From NCBI RefSeq assembly GCF_004216575.1, contig NZ_SGWW01000004.1, positions 155,980 through 219,979 of the forward strand: 64,000 nucleotides of DNA. Reading direction: 5' to 3'. Position 1 is the stretch's first letter. Each line of letters begins with the position of its first letter. This document shows positions 15,884 to 26,633 of the stretch, in pieces. The notes under the pieces were generated by a model. It did no database searches, was not told the DNA's origin, and saw nothing but the letters and a program-made list of their open reading frames with translations. This DNA is from Microcella putealis (GTDB lineage: Bacteria > Actinomycetota > Actinomycetes > Actinomycetales > Microbacteriaceae). Made by a program: the position numbers and the translations under genes.

Positions 15884-16564
15884 GTGACCTGGAGCCCGCG
15901 CACCCCCTTCGTGCGCCGCCGCGTCGCCGAGTGGCGGCGCCGGGCCGACGAGTCGGGCGACCTGCTTTACGTCGCACTCGGCGACTCGGCCGCCCTCGGG
16001 GTCGGCACCCGCGACCTCGACGCCAGCTACGTCGGCCTCGCCGCCCACCGCCTGCAGCGCCTGTCGTTTCGCACGGTGCGTGTCGTGAACCTCGCCCGCT
16101 ATGGAGCCCGCGCCGACGACGTGCTCGACCGGCAGCTCGACCTCCTGGTCGAGGTCGAGCGCGAGGCCGGCCGCCCCGCCGACATGGTGACCCTCGACAT
16201 CGGCGGCAACGACGCCGGCCGCACGCCCGCCGACGACGTCGACGCGCGCGTCCGGGCGATCGTGGGCCGCCTGCCCCCGCACACGATCGTTGCCGACCTG
16301 CCGTGCTTCCATTTCGGCGAGCGCGAATGGGATGCCCGGCGCATCTCCCAGACGATCGCCGACGCCGTTCACACGGCCGGCCTCGCGTTCGCGCCCCTGC
16401 ACCGCGTCACCGAGTACCGGCGCGGCTGGGGGTCGTTCCCCGACTTCTCGTGGGACCAGTTCCATCCGAGCCGACTCGGATACCGGGTGTGGGACTCCGC
16501 ATACGCCGGAGCGGTCGCCCGGCGGGCGCGCGCACTGCGCCCCGATGTCGGTGGTCACGCTTAG
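15884..16564 (+). CDS. SGNH/GDSL-type esterase
   Basis: A 226-residue hydrolase of the SGNH fold. Block I is ALGDSAALGVG (nucleophile Ser). Block III is LDIGGNDAG. Block V is FPDFSWDQFHPSRLGY, with the catalytic Asp-x-x-His replaced by DQFHP in the normal place. No signal peptide is seen, so it probably acts in the cytoplasm. The GTG at 15884 is preferred because a TACGAT -10 box at 15871-15876 would start a leaderless transcript there; an ATG at 15875 lies inside that box. It ends 10 bp before radA and may be cotranscribed with it. Confidence 0.78.
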   Translation: MTWSPRTPFVRRRVAEWRRRADESGDLLYVALGDSAALGVGTRDLDASYVGLAAHRLQRLSFRTVRVVNLARYGARADDVLDRQLDLLVEVEREAGRPADMVTLDIGGNDAGRTPADDVDARVRAIVGRLPPHTIVADLPCFHFGEREWDARRISQTIADAVHTAGLAFAPLHRVTEYRRGWGSFPDFSWDQFHPSRLGYRVWDSAYAGAVARRARALRPDVGGHA

Positions 16565-16574
16565 CCTTGCTCTC

Positions 16575-17921
16575 ATGGCTCGCACCACCGCAAATTTCCG
16601 CTGCACCGAGTGCGGGTGGACGACCCTCAAGTGGGCTGGCCGCTGCGGCGAATGTCAGCAGTGGGGCACCATCGTCGAGGCGGATGCTCCCTCGCGGCAG
16701 ACAGCGCCCGCGCGCGTTCCCGAGGCGCGCGCCGCCCGCCCCATCACCGAGATCGAGCAAGGCGAGCAGAGCCACACCCCGACCACCATCGGCGAGTTTG
16801 ACCGCGTGCTCGGCGGCGGTGTCGTGCCGGGCGCCGCGATTCTGCTCTCGGGCGAGCCGGGTGTTGGCAAGTCGACGCTGTTGCTCGAGGTGGCCGCGCG
16901 GGCCGCGCGATCGGGGCAGCGCGTGCTGTACGTCAGCGCCGAAGAGTCGGTCGCGCAGGTGCGGTTGCGCGCCGGCCGCACGGGTGCGCTCAGCGAGAAC
17001 CTCTACCTCGCGAGTGAGACCGACCTCGCCACGATCCTCGGCCAGCTCGACGACGTGAAGCCGAGCCTGCTGATCGTCGACTCGGTTCAGACGGTGGCCT
17101 CCTCCCTCATCGACGGGCTCGCCGGCGGCGTCGCGCAGGTGCGCGAGGTCGCGGCCACACTCATCCGGGTCGCGAAAGAACGCGCCCTGCCCGTGCTGCT
17201 CGTCGGTCACGTCACGAAAGACGGCACGATCGCCGGGCCGCGCATGTTGGAACACCTCGTCGACGTCGTCTGCCAGTTCGAGGGCGACCGGCAGACGTCG
17301 CTGCGCTTTGTACGCGCGCTCAAGAACCGTTTCGGCCCCACCGACGAGGTGGGCTGCTTCGCGATGACGGGCGACGGCATCGCCGAGGTCGCCGACCCGA
17401 GCGAGCTGTTCCGCTCGCACATCACGACGCCCGTCAGCGGGACCTGCGTGGCCATCGCCCTCGAAGGGCGTCGCGCCCTGCCCGTCGAAGTGCAGGCACT
17501 TGTCGTCGCCAGCTCGGCCCCGCAGCCGCGCCGGGTCGTGAACGGCGTCGACTCCTCCCGCGTCGCCATGCTGCTCGCCGTGCTCGAACGACGCTGCGGC
17601 ATCGCTCTGTCGACGTACGACGTGTACGTGTCGACGGTGGGCGGCATCCGCCTCACCGAGCCGGGGGCCGACCTCGCGATCGCGCTGGCGATCGCGAGCG
17701 CCCGCCGCGACAAAGCGCTCGACTCGCGCCTCGCCGCCGTCGGCGAGATCAGCCTCGCCGGTGAGATCCGCGGCGTGACCTCAGCGTCGCAGCGGGCCGC
17801 CGAGGCGAAGCGCCTCGGCTACACGACCCTCGTCGACGCGGGCGCGGTGCACCTGCGCGAGGCGGTGCGCCAGGCGTTCGCCTCGGCCCGTGACGAAAAG
17901 GTTGACATCCCCGAGTTCTAG
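16575..17921 (+). CDS. radA: DNA repair protein RadA
   Basis: A 448-residue RecA-like helicase that drives branch migration during homologous recombination. It has the full RadA layout: the N-terminal zinc finger FRCTECGW/GRCGEC, Walker A GEPGVGKST, the RadA-specific KNRFGPTDEVG motif, and a C-terminal Lon-protease-like domain (TVGGIRLTEPGADLAIALAI) lacking proteolytic function. The ATG at 16575 directly precedes the zinc finger; the longer frame upstream is a shadow of the esterase gene. Confidence 0.95.
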   Translation: MARTTANFRCTECGWTTLKWAGRCGECQQWGTIVEADAPSRQTAPARVPEARAARPITEIEQGEQSHTPTTIGEFDRVLGGGVVPGAAILLSGEPGVGKSTLLLEVAARAARSGQRVLYVSAEESVAQVRLRAGRTGALSENLYLASETDLATILGQLDDVKPSLLIVDSVQTVASSLIDGLAGGVAQVREVAATLIRVAKERALPVLLVGHVTKDGTIAGPRMLEHLVDVVCQFEGDRQTSLRFVRALKNRFGPTDEVGCFAMTGDGIAEVADPSELFRSHITTPVSGTCVAIALEGRRALPVEVQALVVASSAPQPRRVVNGVDSSRVAMLLAVLERRCGIALSTYDVYVSTVGGIRLTEPGADLAIALAIASARRDKALDSRLAAVGEISLAGEIRGVTSASQRAAEAKRLGYTTLVDAGAVHLREAVRQAFASARDEKVDIPEF

Positions 17922-17930
17922 GGCCTGGCG

Positions 17931-18428
17931 CTAGTTGTCGGCGTCGCCAGCCGCGTCGGTGTCGCCAGCCACAGCATCCACATCGAGACGCAGCGCGTCG
18001 AGCACGTCCTGCGGGTTCGCCTGCATCGAGTGCGGGCCGGCGAGGTCGAACCACACCGCCTCGAGGCCCTCGATGTTCTGCTCGAGGAAGTCGCGCAGCG
18101 TCGGCCCGTCGTACGCGAGAAAGCGGTGCGCGGGCTCCTGCGGCACCATCTCGACGTACCGCTCGGGCGCCGAAAACAGCAGTAGCATGAACTTCTCGGC
18201 ACCCTCGGCCCGAAACACCCGAATCTGATCGGGCCCGCTTCCCGGCAGTAGCGGCATCACGACCCAGTCGTTGCGCAGCGCGAACGCGACCGCCGCCGTG
18301 TCCTGGCGCTCAAGCGCGGCGGCCAGCTGCTGGTCTTCCGGAACCCGGTGCGCCGGCAACCCACGCTTCATCTTCGGGCCAGCCCCTCGCTTCGGTGCGG
18401 CCCCCGACTTCGACTTCTTCTTCGGCAT
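17931..18428 (-). CDS. uncharacterised protein, SseB-like
   Basis: A 165-residue soluble protein. A basic N-terminus (MPKKKSKSGAAPKRGAG) leads into a segment (DQQLAAALERQDTAAVAFALRNDWVVMPLLP) that recalls the SseB N-terminal fold. The acidic tail is rich in Asp and Ala. The charge distribution suggests a disordered start and end around a globular core. It converges on radA with a 9-bp gap. The family assignment is tentative, and no enzymatic residues can be named. Confidence 0.6.
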   Translation of the reverse strand: MPKKKSKSGAAPKRGAGPKMKRGLPAHRVPEDQQLAAALERQDTAAVAFALRNDWVVMPLLPGSGPDQIRVFRAEGAEKFMLLLFSAPERYVEMVPQEPAHRFLAYDGPTLRDFLEQNIEGLEAVWFDLAGPHSMQANPQDVLDALRLDVDAVAGDTDAAGDADN

Positions 18429-18605
18429 CCCGACAAGCCTACGCGGGCACCCCGCCTCCCGATGGGACCCCTGAACGTGCGCTTACGACACCACCGTGCG
18501 TATGCGCGCACGTCTTTGTCGCAATCGCACGTCCGTAGCGGTGCAGACCCGAAAGTGGAGGCGCACGCCGACGCTCGCGCGCCGACGGGGCTCAGGATGC
18601 TCGGC

Positions 18606-19280
18606 TCAGTTGAGCAGGAACGGCCGGTCGCCGTCGCCCTCGAGCCCGCCGATCGTCACGCTCAGGCGGTACGTTGCGCCGCCGGCGGTGACGGGCGAAC
18701 GCTGCACATCGCACACCCCGGGCTCGCTACGCGTGCGGTTCCACGGGATCGGGGTGGTCGCCCGCTCGACACCGGGCTCCAACACGATCGACGCGGCGAC
18801 CGCATCGACCTGGCAGTCACGCGACGACCAGACGCGGTCGGCGCCCGACGTGATCAGAAACTCTTGCACGTCGCTGCCCGCCTCCATGGTGCAGGAGGTC
18901 GTGCCCGTATTCAGCAGTGTCAACGACAACTGTGGCTGCGATTCGGCGCTGTACCCCTCGGCATCGGTCACCGGCGTGACCTGCACCTGCTCGGCCGTGC
19001 ACGCACCCGGTGCGCCATCGACGCCGGGGGCCGCCTCGCCGCTACCCGTGCCTGCGTCCTCCGCGACAGCCTCAAGGTCGGTCTGCTCATCCTCGACGAC
19101 AGCCGCGTCCGAGGCGGCAGGCGCGGGCTCACCGGCACCGGTCGGTTCGGCCGTTCCGGGGCGCACGACGATCAGCACGATGACGATGATCACGGCGAGA
19201 AGGCCGAGACCAACGATGGCGCGACGCCGCCAGTACACGCTCGGCGGCTGCGGTCCGACGGGGTGGCGCAGGCTCGACAT
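18606..19280 (-). CDS. membrane-anchored extracytoplasmic protein
   Basis: A 224-residue protein. A single N-terminal membrane helix (IVGLGLLAVIIVIVLIVV, about residues 21-40) is followed by an acidic Ala/Glu-rich linker (about 45-95). A C-terminal domain of about 130 residues holds four Cys (ACTAEQ, SCTMEA, RDCQVD, VCDVQR) that could form two disulfides. This is the layout of DUF4232-like exported domains. The ATG at 19280 was chosen. About 175 bp without a recognisable gene separates it from the upstream neighbour at 18428. Function unknown. Confidence 0.65.
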   Translation of the reverse strand: MSSLRHPVGPQPPSVYWRRRAIVGLGLLAVIIVIVLIVVRPGTAEPTGAGEPAPAASDAAVVEDEQTDLEAVAEDAGTGSGEAAPGVDGAPGACTAEQVQVTPVTDAEGYSAESQPQLSLTLLNTGTTSCTMEAGSDVQEFLITSGADRVWSSRDCQVDAVAASIVLEPGVERATTPIPWNRTRSEPGVCDVQRSPVTAGGATYRLSVTIGGLEGDGDRPFLLN

Positions 19281-19389
19281 GGCGCGAGAGTACCGCCGCA
19301 ACGGCCGCACACCCGCCAGCACCCGCCGCGAGCGCCGCGACTCTCAGCGCGCCAAAAGGGTCAGCTGCGCCCGCACCGAGCCGAACGAG

Positions 19390-19902
19390 CTACAGCGTCT
19401 TCAGCATGCGGGTGTTGCCGAGCGTGTTCGGCTTCACCCGCGAGAGGTCGAGAAACTCGGCCACACCCTCGTCGGACGAGTGCAGCAACTCGACGTACAC
19501 GTCGGGGTCGACGACGAGCTGGTCGTCGATCGGTTCGAAGCCGTGCCGGCCAAAGAAGTCAACCTCGAAGGTCAGGCAGAACAGCCGGTGCAGGCCGAGC
19601 GCCCGCGCCTCGTACTCGAGGTAGGTGATGAGCGCATGCCCGACGCCGCGGCCGAGCCAGTCAGACCGCACGGCGAGCGTGCGCACCTCGCCCAGGTCTT
19701 CCCACATGACGTGCAGGGCGCCACAGCCGATCACTTCGCCGGCGTCGTCGACGGCGACCGCGAACTCTTGCAGTGACTCGAACAGCACGACGAGCTCTTT
19801 GCCGAGCAGGATGCGCTGCTGCACGAGCGGCTCCACCAGCTCCTTGATGGCACGCACGTCTCCGGTGCGCGCGCGGCGCACTTCGAACCCCAGGGCGGTC
19901 AT
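19390..19902 (-). CDS. argA: amino-acid N-acetyltransferase, ArgA-like
   Basis: A 170-residue GNAT protein that resembles the short actinobacterial glutamate N-acetyltransferase. It has EVRRARTGDVRAIKELVEP at the start and the acetyl-CoA loop VRSDWLGRGVGHALITYLE, then LFCLTFEVDFFGRHGFEPID. It lacks the amino-acid-kinase domain of E. coli ArgA, as is usual for the mycobacterial type. It would carry out the first step of arginine synthesis. The ATG at 19902 was chosen; the 17 codons above it are not family-like. Another GNAT substrate cannot be ruled out. Confidence 0.75.
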   Translation of the reverse strand: MTALGFEVRRARTGDVRAIKELVEPLVQQRILLGKELVVLFESLQEFAVAVDDAGEVIGCGALHVMWEDLGEVRTLAVRSDWLGRGVGHALITYLEYEARALGLHRLFCLTFEVDFFGRHGFEPIDDQLVVDPDVYVELLHSSDEGVAEFLDLSRVKPNTLGNTRMLKTL

Positions 19903-19939
19903 GGCGACCAGCCTAGGGCCGCGCCCCCGCCAACGAGAA

Positions 19940-19978
19940 CCGGCCCCGTGCATCCGAAAAATGGATGCGCGGGGCCGG
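19940..19978. terminator. repeated GC-rich hairpin, likely terminator of the fasciclin gene
   Basis: A 16-bp stem CCGGCCCCGTGCATCC/GGATGCGCGGGGCCGG with one G-T pair and a 7-nt loop. It lies just after the fasciclin stop. The same stem with the flanking word AACGAGAA occurs at 22288-22326. No long U run follows, so it may act as an mRNA 3' end barrier. Confidence 0.6.
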
Positions 19979-19992
19979 TCGCAAGATGCGTC

Positions 19993-20562
19993 TTACGGCA
20001 GCAGCACGCGGTCGATCGTGTGGATGATGCCGTTTGAGGCGACGATGTCGGACGCTTTCCGGACGATCTTCGGGTCGGCGAGCTCGCCGCCATCGCGCAG
20101 GTTGACGCCCTGCACGCGAATGGTCTCGCCCGTGAGGGTGGTGAGGGTCTTCGCCTGGACGGCCTGAGTGAAGGTGGCCGCTCCGGGTACCACGTGGTAG
20201 AGCACGATGTCGGTAACGCCCTCGACGCCGGCGACGATGCCAAACGCCTCTTCCTCGCTCGCGGGACGCTCGCCCGTGAGGTCGGTGGCGAGCCGCATGA
20301 ACGCCTCGTCGTTCGGGGCGAACACGGTGAGGTCGGCGTCCGCGGCGGCGAGAGCGTCAACCAGCTCGAGGGCAACGACAGCACTCACCAGGATGTCGTA
20401 GTCGTTGCCGTTGTCATCGAATGCGCCGATGCCACCGGATGCTCCGACCGCGACGTCGACGATGGTTCCGGGGCCGTCGTGGCCGTCGGCGACGGCGGGC
20501 GAGACGGTGCCCAAAGCGAGGGCTGCGGCTGCGATGCCGGCGAGGGCGAACTGCTTCTTCAT
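19993..20562 (-). CDS. secreted fasciclin-domain protein
   Basis: A 189-residue exported protein. The signal peptide MKKQFALAGIAAAALALGTV ends at AVA-DGHD near residue 25. It is followed by one fasciclin (FAS1) domain with the two conserved motifs: H1, DADLTVFAPNDEAF, and a C-terminal SNGIIHTIDRVLLP. The YHVVPGA motif lies between them. FAS1 domains mediate adhesion or matrix contacts outside the cell. The ATG at 20562 has GGAGGAACC upstream. A 17-base homopolymer 38 bp before the start may affect expression. It is surface-exposed or released, since no anchor is seen. Confidence 0.88.
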   Translation of the reverse strand: MKKQFALAGIAAAALALGTVSPAVADGHDGPGTIVDVAVGASGGIGAFDDNGNDYDILVSAVVALELVDALAAADADLTVFAPNDEAFMRLATDLTGERPASEEEAFGIVAGVEGVTDIVLYHVVPGAATFTQAVQAKTLTTLTGETIRVQGVNLRDGGELADPKIVRKASDIVASNGIIHTIDRVLLP

Positions 20563-20599
20563 TGAGGTTCCTCCGCGATCGTGGGACACCCCAGTGATG

Positions 20600-20616
20600 C
20601 CCCCCCCCCCCCCCCC
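20600..20616. repeat. 17-base C homopolymer upstream of the fasciclin gene
   Basis: Seventeen consecutive C on the plus strand (G on the coding strand) lie in the 5' region of the fasciclin gene and upstream of the divergent lipoprotein gene. Tracts this long slip easily during replication, and they are also prone to sequencing error. Confidence 0.9.
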
Positions 20617-20786
20617 AAATGAGGGTGACAAGACCTGTCCGCCCCGACAAGGGCGCGCGGCCCCCTCGCAGTTGCCGTGCGGCGTCTTCGCGGCGCACCT
20701 CCAGCAAGCGGCGACGCGTGGCAGGGGTTATCCCCACATTTCTTCCGCGAGCCAGCCCGTGCGCACGCTCGCCCTACGGTGCTTTC

Positions 20787-22256
20787 GTGATCAGAAGAAG
20801 AATCCTCGTAAGCGGCACGGTCGTCCTGTCCCTCTTGGTGAGCGCCGGCTGCGTAAGTGGAAATACAGAACTCCGAGAGCTTGCCCACGCGACGACCATT
20901 GACGCCCAGGAAGCGTGGCGGGTGGAAACCACCCCCGTAGGTACGCCTCGCGTGGTCGACGACACCGTCCTGTCATACTTCGTGAAAGACGACATGCTCT
21001 GGGTCGGAGCGTGGGACACCCAAAACGGACACGAACGTTGGCGCGCTCTCGCGCATCCGGGATGGTTCGCGGGCGGCATCACGCGAAGCGTTGACCTTGT
21101 TGAGACGCAAGGCACGAGCGTGGTGGCCCATTTCGCACCGTCGAGCAATGAACGCATTCTTGAGTTCCACCTTCGAGACCCCCGCACCGGTGAGGCATTG
21201 GACTTTGGGATTCAGGGCATCCGAAGCATGGCCCTCCCCAAGGAGTGCGACCAGCCTGACGGCGGAGTGTGCATCTTCGGGAGCACGCTCGAACTCAACG
21301 GCAACTCCCACGACATCGTTCGTTTCGACCTGGAGACCCGGGAGACGAGCATCGTCGACCCTCCCGAAAATCAAGCGCCCGCGACCTCGTTCACAGAATC
21401 GCTGTCTTGGGAAGGAGGCGAGACAGTCGCGGACGACGTGTTGGTCTTCCGAGACGGGAAGACAGAGCTTTGGCGCCGAAGCTTTTCGGATGTTTTTGGC
21501 TCGGGGTACTCACCGCGCGCGGGTTGGGAGTGGTCCGAACGGGATGGCATGGTCATCGGAACCGGCGCCTACTGGGGCGACAACCCGGACGAGGCCCACT
21601 CATCGGTCAGGTCCCTCGAGGAGGCCGCCACCGTCGCGCTGGATGCAGAGACGGGCAACACGCTATGGAAGGTGGAGGCCGCTACGACGTGCCAATCATC
21701 TGCCCCGCTCAGAACGAAGAACGACCTCCTCACGTTGTGTCGCATCTTCTCCGGTGAGGCTCACCTCATGGAGACCGACGACGATGAGTATCGAATCGAG
21801 AACCTCGACGCAGAACTGATCGCAGTCGACCGGGTGACGGGTGAGGTTGAGTGGAGCCGGCCTTTGCTGGCCGATGAATCCAGCATCGTCGCGGAGGACA
21901 AATCTTTCGCGCCGCCGACAACCCACGGTGCTCTGCGACAAGTCGGGGGAGAAATCGACCTCGTTGACTTCGAGTCGGGAGACGCCGTTCGATTGCCCAA
22001 TTCGACGGTTCTTGCGTGCGAATTCAGCAGGCAGATCGCGTCCCCGGAAACCTTCTCGGCATTCGACTACTTCAGCGCTGGCGATGCCGCGCGCGCCTGT
22101 TCACCCGACGGACGCGAGGTCAGCCGCTGGAGCGAAGGAGCAGTCCAACTTGCCGGCACGCGCGCGAATGGCGACGTGTGGGTCGTCAGCGAAAGCGACG
22201 GTCTCGTCGGTTTCGTCATCGACCACCCGGCGACCGAGCCCGCCGCGGCGGAGTGA
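20787..22256 (+). CDS. PQQ-like beta-propeller lipoprotein
   Basis: A 489-residue exported protein. The signal (MIRRRILVSGTVVLSLLVS) ends in lipobox SAGC, which would give a lipid-anchored protein. The mature part shows propeller-blade motifs of the PQQ-binding-like kind: WDTQNGHERWRA, LDAETGNTLWKVEA and VDRVTGEVEWSRP. Several Cys pairs are present. The GTG at 20787 lies six bases after a TACGGT -10 box, so translation is probably leaderless. No redox ligands for real PQQ could be confirmed; such proteins often act as scaffolds or sensors. Confidence 0.75.
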   Translation: MIRRRILVSGTVVLSLLVSAGCVSGNTELRELAHATTIDAQEAWRVETTPVGTPRVVDDTVLSYFVKDDMLWVGAWDTQNGHERWRALAHPGWFAGGITRSVDLVETQGTSVVAHFAPSSNERILEFHLRDPRTGEALDFGIQGIRSMALPKECDQPDGGVCIFGSTLELNGNSHDIVRFDLETRETSIVDPPENQAPATSFTESLSWEGGETVADDVLVFRDGKTELWRRSFSDVFGSGYSPRAGWEWSERDGMVIGTGAYWGDNPDEAHSSVRSLEEAATVALDAETGNTLWKVEAATTCQSSAPLRTKNDLLTLCRIFSGEAHLMETDDDEYRIENLDAELIAVDRVTGEVEWSRPLLADESSIVAEDKSFAPPTTHGALRQVGGEIDLVDFESGDAVRLPNSTVLACEFSRQIASPETFSAFDYFSAGDAARACSPDGREVSRWSEGAVQLAGTRANGDVWVVSESDGLVGFVIDHPATEPAAAE

Positions 22257-22287
22257 GTTCTGACTGAGCCCCCGTAACAAACGAGAA

Positions 22288-22326
22288 CCGGCCCCGCGCA
22301 TCCCCCATTCGGATGCGCGGGGCCGG
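22288..22326. terminator. repeated GC-rich hairpin between two convergent genes
   Basis: A perfect 16-bp stem CCGGCCCCGCGCATCC/GGATGCGCGGGGCCGG with a 7-nt loop, preceded by AACGAGAA as in the copy at 19940. It lies between the lipoprotein gene and clpC, both of which end here, so it may end transcription from either side. Confidence 0.65.
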
Positions 22327-22346
22327 TAATCGTGGGCCCGGTCGCG

Positions 22347-24845
<2,499 letters not shown>

Positions 24846-24998
24846 CTCGCAACTCCTCACGGTGGCGGGAATGGGGTGCCTCCGGTACATCGAGGGTAAC
24901 CACGGGGGCTCCCGCATCCTGCCCCTGTTCGCCGTGGGCGTGACGGGGTTCGGCGCCCTCACAGAAACCCCTTGACCGGATGCACGCGGCCGGGCTAA

Positions 24999-25033
24999 CT
25001 TATCGACATTCGTTAATAACGACTATCGATAAG
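24999..25033. promoter_or_regulatory. 35-bp near-perfect palindrome before the DUF2975 operon
   Basis: The ends CTTATCGA and TCGATAAG and the inner TCGTTA/TAACGA blocks are symmetric over 35 bp. The site finishes 7 bp before the start codon at 25041, so it covers the likely promoter or ribosome site. It is probably an operator for a dimeric or tetrameric repressor. Confidence 0.6.
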
Positions 25034-25040
25034 GAAGCCG

Positions 25041-25673
25041 ATGTCTTCGCCCACCGCCGCCGCACCTGACCGCCGCCTGCCGTCGCGGGGTGATCGCGGC
25101 GCCATCCTCGTGTTCGTCGGCGCAGGAGCCGTCATCGCCCTCGCCTACGTCGTCGCCGCCGTGCTGCGGATCGCCGAGCTCGTGTCGCAGCCGAGCGTCA
25201 GCGTGCCCGCCGCCTTCAACGGCGACCGCGCGCAGCTGCCTATCGGGCCGGGCGGCGAGCTCATCGAGGTGCAGGTGACCGAGGCGATCATCACGACGAG
25301 CTCGCTCGACCCGATCTCGCTCGGCGCCCTCATCACGGGCGTCGTCGTCACGACACTCGCCGTCATCGCCCTCGTCGCCTGCCTCATCGCCCTGAGCCTC
25401 GGTGTGCGCCGCGGCGAGATCTTCTCCCGCCGCAACACCCGCCTCGCGGGCGGCGCCGCCGCAGCCGGCCTCGTTGCGGCGGCCGCCGACCCGTTCTTCC
25501 GCACCATGGGATCGAACGGAGCCTTCGCCGCGATCTCGAACGGCGACTTCGACAACGTGATCTTCACCGCCGAACCGTTCACGTTCATCCTGGCCGCCTT
25601 CGCGATCGCGATCATCGGCTCGGCGTTCAGCGTCGGCGAGCGCCTGCAGCGCGACACGGAGGGGCTCGTCTGA
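25041..25673 (+). CDS. DUF2975-type membrane protein
   Basis: A 210-residue protein with four predicted membrane helices in the DUF2975 layout. Helix 1 is at about residues 21-45, then comes an extracytoplasmic loop, then helices at about 94-120, 130-150 and 180-200. It ends with GERLQRDTEGLV, a cytoplasmic tail shared exactly with the next protein. DUF2975 genes are commonly followed by a small XRE regulator, as here. The stop overlaps the next start (TGATG). Function unknown, but the operon form suggests a membrane sensor coupled to the regulator. Confidence 0.78.
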   Translation: MSSPTAAAPDRRLPSRGDRGAILVFVGAGAVIALAYVVAAVLRIAELVSQPSVSVPAAFNGDRAQLPIGPGGELIEVQVTEAIITTSSLDPISLGALITGVVVTTLAVIALVACLIALSLGVRRGEIFSRRNTRLAGGAAAAGLVAAAADPFFRTMGSNGAFAAISNGDFDNVIFTAEPFTFILAAFAIAIIGSAFSVGERLQRDTEGLV

Positions 25674-26386
25674 TGGATCCGTTCATCCTTGTGCTCGTCG
25701 TCATGCTCGGCTTTGTCGTGCTGATGATTGCCGACTCGCGCCGCCGCAAGGACGAATCGGACCGCGCACCTCGGTTACCTCGCCTCGTTGCCTGGGGGTC
25801 AACTATCGGGGCGGGTGTTTCGGCACTCGTCGGCGTCGTCACCGTCGTTCTCGCAGTCGAGGGCGACCGCGTGACACTCGCCGTACCCGTAATTGTGAGG
25901 ATCGAAGCGGTTCCCGATGACCTTCGGGCGATGACGGACGCGAACGTGACAAGCGGGCTTGCTCAGCAGACGCCAATCGCGCTGACTGTCGCCGGGCTAG
26001 ACATGACGACTCGAGTGCTCGTCGCCCTGCACCTCGCCGCTCTTGCGGCGATCGCCATCACAGTGCTGCTCGTGATCGCACGGGCGGCCCGCCAATCGAC
26101 CGCAGAGCTCCCCTTTTCTGGCGCACTCAGCCGGCTGCTGGTCATCAGCGGCGCCACTCTCGCGATCGGTGGCGTTGTCACACAGGTATTCAGCAATGCA
26201 GCTGGGATGCGCGTCCATGCGCAGCTTTTCGAATTGAGTCCCGCCGCGGCAGCAGGGTCGACGTACGTTTCTCCGACGTGGAGCTTCGAGCTGTGGCCGC
26301 TAGGAGTGGGGCTCGTCGTCATCGTCGTCGCACGCCTGGTCAGCTCCGGCGAGCGCCTGCAGCGCGACACGGAGGGCTTGGTCTGA
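25673..26386 (+). CDS. DUF2975-like membrane protein, paralogue
   Basis: A 237-residue protein with about five membrane helices and the same final residues (GERLQRDTEGLV) as the preceding protein. An extra N-terminal helix (PFILVLVVMLGFVVLMIA) and a basic stretch (RRRKDESDR) are added. It starts on the last base of the previous stop and ends on the first base of the next start, so the three genes are translationally coupled. Its codon use is less extreme in GC than its neighbour's. It probably arose by duplication and then diverged. Confidence 0.72.
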   Translation: MDPFILVLVVMLGFVVLMIADSRRRKDESDRAPRLPRLVAWGSTIGAGVSALVGVVTVVLAVEGDRVTLAVPVIVRIEAVPDDLRAMTDANVTSGLAQQTPIALTVAGLDMTTRVLVALHLAALAAIAITVLLVIARAARQSTAELPFSGALSRLLVISGATLAIGGVVTQVFSNAAGMRVHAQLFELSPAAAAGSTYVSPTWSFELWPLGVGLVVIVVARLVSSGERLQRDTEGLV

Positions 26387-26619
26387 TGGCGCCCGCGGAA
26401 TCCGATGACGAGGCCACGGGCATCCATTGTCGACTTGATGAGCTGCTCGCCGAGCGGGGCATGACGCTGACGAAGCTCAGCGAGCTCGTCGGCGTGAGCC
26501 TCGTCAACCTGTCGGTGCTGAAGAACGACCGGGCGCGGGCGATCCGCTTCTCGACGCTGCGGGCCATCTGCGAGGTGCTCGACTGCGAGGTCGGCGAGCT
26601 GCTCGTACTCGACGACTGA
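26386..26619 (+). CDS. YozG-like XRE-family regulator
   Basis: A 77-residue helix-turn-helix protein: CRLDELLAERGMTLTKLSEL, then the recognition helix VSLVNLSVLKNDRARAIRF and TLRAICEVLDCEVGELLVLDD. This is the compact Cro/C1 form usually found beside DUF2975 proteins. The start overlaps the previous stop (TGATG). It likely binds an operator of its own operon, with the 35-bp palindrome at 24999 as the obvious candidate. Confidence 0.85.
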   Translation: MAPAESDDEATGIHCRLDELLAERGMTLTKLSELVGVSLVNLSVLKNDRARAIRFSTLRAICEVLDCEVGELLVLDD

Positions 26620-26633
26620 GCCGGCGACCGGGC

